DNA of 5,119 bases. Source: Sulfurimonas sp. GTDB taxonomy: Bacteria > Campylobacterota > Campylobacteria > Campylobacterales > Sulfurimonadaceae. The notes beneath the pieces are model-generated. The model was not told where the DNA came from. It saw only the letters and a list, made by a program, of their open reading frames with translations, and did not search any database. The translations under genes were made by a program, and so were the position numbers. Positions 1 to 5,119 of this stretch are shown piece after piece. The stretch spans positions 1-5,119 of the forward strand of contig JAMOMX010000459.1 of the NCBI GenBank assembly GCA_027066935.1, read 5' to 3'. The stretch's first letter is position 1. Each line of letters begins with the position of its first letter.

Positions 1-706
1 CATGCTCACCAACACCCATAAGTGCCATCCCTCTATGTTGCATAACTGTTTTTAAATCGGCAAAATCTAGATTGATATCATTTGTTCCGTTTGAGAGAAT
101 TACACCAGATGTACCACTAACAGCTTGAGCTAAAACGCTATCTACTATTTTAAAACTATCTTTTAAACCAAGTTTTCTATCTATAATTGATAAAAGTTTA
201 TCATTTGGAATAACTACAATAGAGTCACTTTCACGCTTAAGCTCTTCAAGACCAATTTCTGCTAACTTAAGACGTTTTTTCCCCTCAAAAGAGAAAGGTT
301 TAGTTACTATTGAGATAGTTAAAGCTCCAACATCCTTGGCAATTTGTGCAACAACAGGAGCAGCTCCAGTTCCAGTTCCACCACCAAGCCCAGCAGAGAT
401 AAACACAATATCAGCACCATCAAGTGCAGCTCTAATCTCATCATAATTCTCTAGTGCAGATTCTTTACCAATCTCAGGCTTCATACCAGCACCAAGACCT
501 TTTGTAAGTTTTGCACCAATTTGAATTTTAGCTGAGTCACTATCGTTTAAGACTTGAGCATCAGTATTTATACTAATCATCTCAATACCAGAGATACCCT
601 CATTTAGCATGTGACCTATCATATTACCACCGCCGCCACCAACACCGACAGCTACAATTCTAGCACCGTTTATACCTTGTACTTCTTCAACTACAAATGC
701 TTCCAT
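1..706 (-). CDS. ftsZ: Cell division protein FtsZ, N-terminal 235 residues (runs off left edge)
   Basis: FtsZ is the tubulin-like GTPase that polymerises at midcell into the division ring. Seen here are the glycine-rich nucleotide-binding segment GVGGGGGNMI at residues 21-30, the tubulin signature GGGTGTG at 108-114, and the T7 synergy loop around residues 211-217 (NLDFAD), whose two aspartates (214 and 217) correspond to the residues that complete GTP hydrolysis in the neighbouring subunit. The GTPase domain is intact up to the edge. The rest of that domain, the linker and the C-terminal peptide that binds FtsA lie outside the window. The ATG start at 706 is fixed by a strong AAAGGAG ribosome-binding site seven bases upstream. 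The gene follows ftsA by 12 bases and is probably its operon partner. Family assignment is certain; only the missing C-terminus is unknown. Confidence 0.98.
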   Translation of the reverse strand, partial: MEAFVVEEVQGINGARIVAVGVGGGGGNMIGHMLNEGISGIEMISINTDAQVLNDSDSAKIQIGAKLTKGLGAGMKPEIGKESALENYDEIRAALDGADIVFISAGLGGGTGTGAAPVVAQIAKDVGALTISIVTKPFSFEGKKRLKLAEIGLEELKRESDSIVVIPNDKLLSIIDRKLGLKDSFKIVDSVLAQAVSGTSGVILSNGTNDINLDFADLKTVMQHRGMALMGVGEH

Positions 707-712
707 TTCTTT

Positions 713-720
713 ACTCCTTT
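713..720 (-). promoter_or_regulatory. ftsZ ribosome-binding site overlapping the ftsA stop codon
   Basis: The minus strand reads AAAGGAGT, followed by a short spacer and the ftsZ ATG. The TAA stop of ftsA (719-721) overlaps its first two bases, so a ribosome terminating on ftsA sits on the ftsZ initiation site. This supports translational coupling. It is the strongest Shine-Dalgarno sequence in the window. Confidence 0.85.
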
Positions 721-2080
721 AAAATAATTGGGTAGCCCAATTCCAAAATTTACTAATAGATGATGCTTCATCACTCTTTTTCTCTTTTTTAGATGGAAGT
801 TTGACTAACTCTTCTTCTTTTTCTTTTCTGATAGATAATGGAGCTACAGGAATCTCTGGCTCACTTAAAAAATCTACACTACTATTTTCTACGGGAATTT
901 CGTTTGAGTGTCTAACATGTTTATTTACATCTATCTCATAAGGTGTATAGTTTGAACATGAATACATCACAAGTCCAATAGCACTAGCAAATTCTGGTCC
1001 TTTTAAATCATCAAACAAACCTTCCATTACTTTTGGTTTGGCAAGTCTTACAGGACCACTATCAAAAGTTGCAACTGCTAGTTCACGAATACCTGGTATT
1101 TTTGATAGACCACCAGTTAAAACTATACCAGCACCAAGTTTATCTTTTAAACCACTGTTCTCAATAAATTGAGCTAAAATCATTAGTGTTTCTTCAACTC
1201 TAGCATAAACTACATTGTAAACTACCTCTAAAGAAACTTCATGGGTATTACTATCATCACCAATTAGTGGTAATTCTATCAGGTCATTATTTGGAGATAG
1301 TAATGAGCCAAAATCTATTTTTACACTATCAGCTACGCTTAGTGGTGTATGAAGTGCCATAGATAAGTCATTTGTGATATGGTTAGAGCCTACACCTAAA
1401 AATTCATTATATCTTATAGCACTTCCCGAATGAATAGTAAGGTTTGAAGTATTTCCACCCATATCTATAACTGCTACACCTAGCTCTTTTTCATCATCAT
1501 TAATTGTTGAAATTGATGAAGCATAACCACCTAAAATAATATTTTCAACTTCTATATCAGCTCCCTGAACAGCTTTTTTAAGATTATTAAGATTTGATTT
1601 TTGAGTTGTTATTATATGAGTTTCAACTTCAAGTCTTGAAGCGTTCATACCTAATGGGTCTTCTATATAGTCTTGTTCGTCAACTTTAAAATTATATGGC
1701 AGGGCATGTAATACCTCATATTCATTTGGGATATTAGCATTATAAAGGGATGTTTGCATAACGCGTTCAATCTCTTTAAAGCTAATCTCTTTATTTTGTA
1801 TATTTACTATTCCAGTTGAATTTAGGCTTTTTGTATAACTTCCAGATATTGAGACTATAGCACTTTTAACATCTGTTGCAGCTACTCTTTTAGCATTATT
1901 AACAGCTTGTTTAATTGATCTAGATGCTAATTCAATATTTGTTATTGTACCTCTTTTGAGACCCTGAGCTTTATTCACACCTGCACCAATAATTGCGATT
2001 GAACCACTATCTTCAATTCTTGCTATTATTGCACATATTTTTGTAGAGCCAATATCAATGGCTAATACAGTTTTCCCCAA
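719..2080 (-). CDS. ftsA: Cell division protein FtsA (actin-like membrane tether for FtsZ)
   Basis: FtsA is an actin-fold ATP-binding protein that anchors FtsZ filaments to the inner membrane and recruits downstream division proteins. The 453 residues show the phosphate-1 motif (AIDIGSTK, 7-14), the FtsA-specific 1C subdomain (about 80-162, including LHALP at 124-128 and DPLGM at 141-145), the phosphate-2 motif (DMGGNTSN, 206-213) and the adenosine motif (LTGGLSKIPG, 321-330). A charged, probably disordered linker (about 385-440) leads to a terminal amphipathic helix (SISKFWNWATQLF), the usual membrane-targeting sequence. It is about 30 residues longer than E. coli FtsA, mostly in the linker. 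The start is TTG: an AGAAGGA site lies seven bases upstream, the family motif begins at once, and no ATG is available nearby. One base separates it from the ppiD stop, indicating coupled translation. Confidence 0.97.
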   Translation of the reverse strand: MGKTVLAIDIGSTKICAIIARIEDSGSIAIIGAGVNKAQGLKRGTITNIELASRSIKQAVNNAKRVAATDVKSAIVSISGSYTKSLNSTGIVNIQNKEISFKEIERVMQTSLYNANIPNEYEVLHALPYNFKVDEQDYIEDPLGMNASRLEVETHIITTQKSNLNNLKKAVQGADIEVENIILGGYASSISTINDDEKELGVAVIDMGGNTSNLTIHSGSAIRYNEFLGVGSNHITNDLSMALHTPLSVADSVKIDFGSLLSPNNDLIELPLIGDDSNTHEVSLEVVYNVVYARVEETLMILAQFIENSGLKDKLGAGIVLTGGLSKIPGIRELAVATFDSGPVRLAKPKVMEGLFDDLKGPEFASAIGLVMYSCSNYTPYEIDVNKHVRHSNEIPVENSSVDFLSEPEIPVAPLSIRKEKEEELVKLPSKKEKKSDEASSISKFWNWATQLF

Positions 2081-2081
2081 T

Positions 2082-3407
2082 TTATAGTCCTTCTATAAAA
2101 ACTTCTGTTTTATACTTGTTTTTTAAAGTGTTGATTAAACCAACAGTAAACATATTATTTTTAAGTCTTGAAATTGACAGGTTTTCTTGAGTATTTGTAA
2201 GCATTTTTTGTTCCAAAATATCGTAAAGAACAATTTTTCCACTCTCAAGAGTTATTAAATCTCTCTTTTTTTGACTTAAAAACAATTTATCTAAAAAGTC
2301 TGTAGTATCAGTAGTATCTAATTCAGGAAAAATATTTATATCTGTTTGTGTAAAAAAATCAGTATGTTTCCCTTTAAAAGTAGCTAAAGAGTTTTGAGCT
2401 AACTCTAAAAGTCTTGTTTTCTTTTGCTCTTGTATATAGGCAGGTAGTACTAACTCTTTTGCTTGCGTATAAGTTTTAGAGATAGAAGGGTTTATTTTTT
2501 CAAGCTTAACACTATAATAAATATCATCTATCAGAACTGGCTTCATATATGGTGCTGATAGTGAAAGTTTAGATATTTTTTTAAAAACTTCTTTATTAAA
2601 AATATTAGTAGATTCTGAAATATTTGCATTTGTTATTGTTGCATTAGCAGGTAATTTTCCTTTTTTAAAGTCGATAAAAGATCTCAGCGCATCTTTCTTT
2701 ACACCACTAGTATTTTTTATATAACTTATATCATAACTTACTTCAGTCATAAAGTTTTGTTGTCTTATCTCCCAAAAAGGTTTTAATTTTTCATCAGATG
2801 TATCAATTGTAATTTGAGAATTATCTAATACTTTATAGCTTATTTTATCAGCTATATTTGATACATAGTTTATTATTGCATCTTCATTTGCGTTTGGTTT
2901 AGCAGGAAGTAGTTTAAGTGTTTTTTGAATAAGAAGTTGTTTTCTTAAATCTGCTTCATATTCCTTGATGCTTAAGTTATTTCTAGAAAGTGAAGATTTA
3001 TAAATCTCTTTATTAAATACACCATCTTTAAAGAAAAATGCTTCTAGTTTTATTTTATTTAGTAGTTCAACATCGCTTATAGTTAAATCGTAAGATTCAG
3101 CTAAATTTAGTATCAATGCTTGATCAATTAACTGCGTTAATGCTTGACCTTGTAGACCAAAACTTTTTGCTTTTTCTTCATCAAAGTTACCTTGAAACAT
3201 CTCGTTGTATTGTTTATAAAGTCTTGAATAACCTTTTTGTAAATCACCCATACTAATCTCTACATTACCAACTTTAGCAACAGATCCAGCCTTATCTCCG
3301 TAGGAATATTGTCCCCAGCCAACAAAACCAGCTCCAACAAACGCAATAGTTGAAATCCAAACTGTAATAATAAGCCATTTTTTATGTCTTTGCATCCATG
3401 TAATCAT
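2082..3407 (-). CDS. Membrane-anchored SurA/PpiD-like periplasmic chaperone, parvulin domain degenerate
   Basis: The 441-residue product has a short positive N-terminus (QRHKK), one membrane segment (about 11-31) and a long periplasmic part. Residues 42-165 match the SurA/PpiD N-terminal chaperone domain: a VAKVGNVEIS strand, then helices including LTQLIDQALILNLAE and the FFKDGVFNKEIY segment, all in PpiD-like order. Proteins of this type sit at the inner membrane and hold or fold newly exported proteins. The stretch at about 220-310 resembles only the end of a parvulin domain (VFKKISKLSLSAPY, then VKLEKI), and no GGDLG-type motif is visible, so isomerase activity is doubtful. E. coli PpiD is much longer, about 620 residues. 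The ATG at 3407 gives the family-typical MITWMQ start but has only a weak AAGG 11 bases upstream. The homologue before ftsA in C. jejuni is, from memory, Cj0694. I withhold the symbol ppiD because catalysis is unproven. Confidence 0.88.
   Translation of the reverse strand: MITWMQRHKKWLIITVWISTIAFVGAGFVGWGQYSYGDKAGSVAKVGNVEISMGDLQKGYSRLYKQYNEMFQGNFDEEKAKSFGLQGQALTQLIDQALILNLAESYDLTISDVELLNKIKLEAFFFKDGVFNKEIYKSSLSRNNLSIKEYEADLRKQLLIQKTLKLLPAKPNANEDAIINYVSNIADKISYKVLDNSQITIDTSDEKLKPFWEIRQQNFMTEVSYDISYIKNTSGVKKDALRSFIDFKKGKLPANATITNANISESTNIFNKEVFKKISKLSLSAPYMKPVLIDDIYYSVKLEKINPSISKTYTQAKELVLPAYIQEQKKTRLLELAQNSLATFKGKHTDFFTQTDINIFPELDTTDTTDFLDKLFLSQKKRDLITLESGKIVLYDILEQKMLTNTQENLSISRLKNNMFTVGLINTLKNKYKTEVFIEGL
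2088..2094 (-). promoter_or_regulatory. ftsA ribosome-binding site inside the end of the ppiD-like gene
   Basis: The minus strand reads AGAAGGA, seven bases before the TTG start of ftsA. It lies entirely within the last codons of the upstream gene (Ile-Glu-Gly-Leu-stop). It decides the TTG start and implies that ftsA initiation depends on ribosomes finishing the upstream gene. Confidence 0.8.
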
Positions 3408-3465
3408 ATGAGTATAAGCCTTGTTATTTATTTTATTTGTATTCTATGTAAATTCGCCTTTAAGC

Positions 3466-3493
3466 TTTATAAATAAGGGAGTAATATTGTCAA
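3466..3493 (-). promoter_or_regulatory. Proximal promoter candidate for the ppiD-ftsA-ftsZ operon
   Basis: The minus strand has a perfect TTGACA (3488-3493), a 16-base spacer and TATAAA (3466-3471), which fits a housekeeping sigma-70 promoter. Transcription would start near 3459, giving a leader of about 50 bases before the ppiD-like start. This is the best -35/-10 pair in the window. Campylobacterota promoters often lack a recognisable -35, which makes the match notable. Confidence 0.6.
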
Positions 3494-3518
3494 AAATTGC
3501 TAAATTAGATGAAGCAGT

Positions 3519-3524
3519 ATTATA
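3519..3524 (-). promoter_or_regulatory. Distal -10 element candidate upstream of the ppiD-like gene
   Basis: The minus strand carries a perfect TATAAT in an AT-rich setting with no clear -35, as is common in Campylobacterota. Transcription from here would add a leader of about 105 bases. Its flanks (CTATAATACTG) are identical to those of the -10 element in front of the HDOD gene. Confidence 0.4.
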
Positions 3525-3560
3525 GTTTAATATATATCTAAATTTTTGATAATATGAATA

Positions 3561-4382
3561 TTACTCTTCTATATATTTAAGCTGTATCCGTTTTGCAGTA
3601 TGCATAAATTTTCTAGCATCAAGTCCTATTTCATCAACCATTTTTGCGGCTTTTTTTATACTCTCATCAGTGAGAGGTTCTTTTATGTTTACAGCGGTGC
3701 GTACGATACGCAAAGCTTGAACCATATCTATATAAGAGTCTGGAACTGGTTTATCATCATCCATATATTCCATCAGCATTATAAAAGTCTCACTAAAGTT
3801 CCAGTTATCAAAAAGCAGTGCATTTATCCATGAAGTAGAGGTGCCAGTAAATAACTCTTCAGTCTCTTCGATGGTTTCATTTTCATCTATCATTTGGCAA
3901 AATTGCTCAACATATGCACTTTCAACTAACTCTTTTGCAATAAGAACTTTACCTGTTTCCATTAAAAATGACACAGGTAATATAAGATTACAAATCCCAA
4001 CACTAACACCCATGTACCACTGAAAGGTTAATGCACTTTGAAGAGTGCTTATATCTGAAAATACTTTATTGCTTATGCCATAAGGTGACATATCTATATT
4101 AAAACACCTACCAACGGATGCAGAAAGAACTAGTCCACGAATTTTATGACTACCAAAAAGAGTTACAGCTTGCATTACAGAGACTATATTTTTGCTAAAA
4201 CTATAAAGAGGGACATTAACTTTTGCTAATATATCAGCAGTAAGGATGGGATCATCTTCTATAACACTAACTAAGTCTTTAATATTTGGTTCTCCAGCTG
4301 CAAATAGTTGCTCAATTTTTAATACCGAATGTGGTAGTGGAGGGAGAGATTTAACTCTGTTTATTATAGATTCAAAACCCAC
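3561..4382 (-). CDS. HDOD domain protein (putative signalling or regulatory adaptor)
   Basis: The 273-residue product is a single HDOD domain with a short helical tail. Characteristic features are LPPLP at residues 13-17, the segment IEDDPILTADILAKVN (41-56), and the helix SVMQAVTLFGSHKIRGLVL (68-86). The position where HD-type hydrolases carry HD reads FLMETGKVL (139-147), and the later histidine region reads GTSTSWINALLFDNW (180-194). Metal-binding residues are therefore absent, as in HDOD proteins generally, and phosphohydrolase activity is unlikely. No receiver, GGDEF or EAL domain is attached. No membrane segment or signal peptide is evident, so it is probably cytoplasmic. HDOD proteins commonly act in motility, chemotaxis or second-messenger control, but the target here is unknown. 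The GTG start is forced: an in-frame TAG lies just upstream and AAAGG sits seven bases before it. It lies 153 bases before the ppiD-like gene on the same strand, with no clear terminator between. Confidence 0.9.
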   Translation of the reverse strand: MGFESIINRVKSLPPLPHSVLKIEQLFAAGEPNIKDLVSVIEDDPILTADILAKVNVPLYSFSKNIVSVMQAVTLFGSHKIRGLVLSASVGRCFNIDMSPYGISNKVFSDISTLQSALTFQWYMGVSVGICNLILPVSFLMETGKVLIAKELVESAYVEQFCQMIDENETIEETEELFTGTSTSWINALLFDNWNFSETFIMLMEYMDDDKPVPDSYIDMVQALRIVRTAVNIKEPLTDESIKKAAKMVDEIGLDARKFMHTAKRIQLKYIEE

Positions 4383-4389
4383 ATAAAAA

Positions 4390-4394
4390 CCTTT
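4390..4394 (-). promoter_or_regulatory. Ribosome-binding site that decides the GTG start of the HDOD gene
   Basis: The minus strand reads AAAGG, five T residues, then ATGTG. The site is seven bases from the in-frame GTG and five from an overlapping out-of-frame ATG. Only the GTG opens the HDOD reading frame. Confidence 0.65.
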
Positions 4395-4439
4395 ATTTAA
4401 TTTCTAAGACATCTCTAAAAAACTCTAACTTTATTCAGT

Positions 4440-4448
4440 ATTATAGCA
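4440..4448 (-). promoter_or_regulatory. Extended -10 promoter of the HDOD gene
   Basis: The minus strand reads TGCTATAAT, a perfect extended -10 element (TG, one base, TATAAT). No good -35 is seen at the expected distance, where TTTCGC occurs, but extended -10 promoters do not need one. The leader to the GTG start would be about 50 bases. Confidence 0.6.
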
Positions 4449-4498
4449 ATATGCTAATGTAGGCGAAATTATTTAGTAGATTTCTTGTATAACTTAAG

Positions 4499-4526
4499 TC
4501 CTAGTATATCGAGATATTCTAAAGGA
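4499..4526. repeat. Imperfect inverted repeat, possible operator
   Basis: The arms are TCCTAG-T-ATATC and GATAT-T-CT-(AA)-AGGA around a two-base centre (GA). They give eleven matched pairs with one T/T mismatch and a two-base bulge. No T-run follows on either strand, and both flanking genes point away from it, so it is not a terminator. It lies about 50 bases upstream of the HDOD -10 element and about 155 bases upstream of bioA, a position suited to a regulator-binding site. Function is inferred only. Confidence 0.35.
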
Positions 4527-4649
4527 TTGTAACAAACTTCGTGTAAAAGAATGCTTTATAAATCACTCTAGTTTCAATCCTAAATCATGCTCTCTTACTT
4601 AACTTTGGTTCAATGTTATAGATTTGCTAACTTAACTAACTTGTGATAG

Positions 4650-4655
4650 TATAAC
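4650..4655 (+). promoter_or_regulatory. Weak -10 element candidate for bioA
   Basis: TATAAC differs from TATAAT by one base and lies 27 bases before the bioA start. No -35 at normal spacing was found; TTGCTA at 4624-4629 is 20 bases away. A second candidate, TTATAG, lies at 4616-4621. Confidence 0.25.
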
Positions 4656-4682
4656 AAATTTAAGGATGGTGAAAAATTACAA

Positions 4683-5119
4683 ATGAATAATGAAGAATTA
4701 AAAAACAGAGATTTAGATGTACTTTGGCACCCGTGTACTCAGATGAAAGATCATGAAACACTCCCTCTTATCCCAATTAAAAAGGCACATGGTGTCTACT
4801 TAGAGGATTTTGATGGAAACAGATATATAGATGCTATAAGTTCTTGGTGGGTAAATATGTTTGGACATACTAACAAATATATTAATGACAAAATAAAAGA
4901 ACAATTAGACACATTAGAACATGTAATTTTGGCTGGATTTACACATGAACAAGTTGTAAGATTATCTGAAAGATTAGTCAAATTAACTCCAGATGGACTT
5001 GATAAATGTTTTTATTCAGATAACGGTTCAAGTGCAGTTGAAGTAGCTCTAAAGATGAGTTACCATGCCCATTTGAACGATGGAGACAAAGATAAAAATA
5101 TATTTGTTTCTTTAAAAAA
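4683..5119 (+). CDS. bioA: Adenosylmethionine-8-amino-7-oxononanoate aminotransferase, N-terminal part (runs off right edge)
   Basis: BioA is the cytoplasmic PLP enzyme of biotin synthesis that transfers an amino group from S-adenosylmethionine to KAPA (8-amino-7-oxononanoate), giving DAPA (7,8-diaminononanoate). The 145 visible residues align with E. coli BioA along their length: LWHPCTQM (14-21), SSWW (53-56), GFTHEQVVRLSERLV (85-99) and the PLP-phosphate loop SDNGSSAVEVALKM (112-125). The catalytic lysine and the large C-terminal part lie beyond the edge. Residue 18 is Cys where E. coli has active-site Tyr17. No in-frame alternative start was found for at least 33 bases upstream of the ATG at 4683. 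Its ribosome-binding site is modest (GGTGA, ten bases away; AAGGA lies further up at 4662-4666). The gene is divergent from the HDOD gene and has no biotin neighbour in view. Confidence 0.95.
   Translation, partial: MNNEELKNRDLDVLWHPCTQMKDHETLPLIPIKKAHGVYLEDFDGNRYIDAISSWWVNMFGHTNKYINDKIKEQLDTLEHVILAGFTHEQVVRLSERLVKLTPDGLDKCFYSDNGSSAVEVALKMSYHAHLNDGDKDKNIFVSLK

Larger units (their letters stand above)
4383..4682. other. Divergent intergenic region between the HDOD gene and bioA
   Basis: These 300 bases contain no convincing gene on either strand. They hold the HDOD ribosome-binding site and extended -10 promoter at the left, an imperfect inverted repeat at 4499-4526, a weak bioA promoter candidate near 4650, and a short direct repeat (CTAACTT at 4627-4633 and 4636-4642). 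No tRNA-like fold, riboswitch consensus or terminator was recognised. Confidence 0.7.

Noticed and set aside
2352..2358. A7 homopolymer in the ppiD-like gene as a phase-variation site
   Set aside because: Seven A/T bases are common in a genome of this composition. No long G/C tract of the kind used for phase variation in Campylobacterota is present, and the reading frame is intact.
3393..3395. Met5 as the true start of the ppiD-like protein
   Set aside because: No ribosome-binding site lies before this ATG, and the MITWMQ start fits relatives as I recall them. The anchor is intact either way.
3541..3560. AATAT-GA-ATATT inverted repeat just after the HDOD stop, as a terminator
   Set aside because: The stem is only five A/T pairs with a two-base loop, with no GC core and no T-run, so it would not terminate transcription.
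3600..4023. Two plus-strand open frames of 77 and 60 codons opposite the HDOD gene
   Set aside because: They lie antisense to a well-supported HDOD domain gene, have no recognisable domain, and are typical shadow frames.
4536..4545. TTGTAACAA near-palindrome around 4528-4536 as a BirA operator half
   Set aside because: It lacks the spaced, inverted GGTTTACAA partner expected of a biotin operator and is too short to mean much alone.
4587..4646. Plus-strand 19-codon frame starting MLSYLTLVQ in the leader region of bioA
   Set aside because: No ribosome-binding site precedes its ATG, it shows no leader-peptide codon bias, and its length is expected by chance.
4796..4981. Minus-strand open frame of 61 codons
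   Set aside because: It is antisense to the conserved BioA coding sequence, and its Cys/Ser-rich product resembles no family I know.

Overview
The window looks like chromosome from a member of the Campylobacterota (Epsilonproteobacteria), most probably a free-living Sulfurimonas-type organism. Evidence for this is the AT-rich sequence, codon choice strongly favouring A/T endings, and the gene order ppiD-like, ftsA, ftsZ, which from memory matches the Campylobacter jejuni order Cj0694-ftsA-ftsZ. The genus is inferred and was not tested by any search.

Minus strand, right to left: a GTG-started HDOD-domain protein (3561-4382); a 153-bp spacer with two candidate promoters; a membrane-anchored, SurA/PpiD-like periplasmic chaperone (2082-3407); ftsA (719-2080), starting at TTG one base after the ppiD stop; and ftsZ (706 to the left edge, C-terminal part cut off). 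The last three are packed tightly and each ribosome-binding site touches or lies inside the gene before it, so they are almost certainly one translationally coupled operon. Plus strand: a 300-bp divergent intergenic region, then the first 145 codons of bioA (4683 to the right edge), a biotin-synthesis aminotransferase.

FtsZ polymerises into the division ring. FtsA tethers FtsZ to the inner membrane through a C-terminal amphipathic helix and recruits later division proteins. The PpiD-like protein would assist folding of exported proteins at the outer face of the inner membrane, so its place at the head of the operon may link envelope protein folding to division. The HDOD protein could be a regulatory or signalling adaptor; its target cannot be read from sequence. 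BioA is metabolically unrelated and merely divergent.

All genes belong to known families, and I see no sign of a mobile element, CRISPR array, RNA gene or clearly new system. The points most worth a second look are translational details (TTG start of ftsA, overlapping ATG/GTG starts of the HDOD gene, ftsA and ftsZ in the same frame across one stop), the apparent lack of a working parvulin domain in the PpiD-like protein, an imperfect inverted repeat upstream of the HDOD gene and bioA, and a Cys in BioA where the E. coli enzyme has an active-site Tyr.
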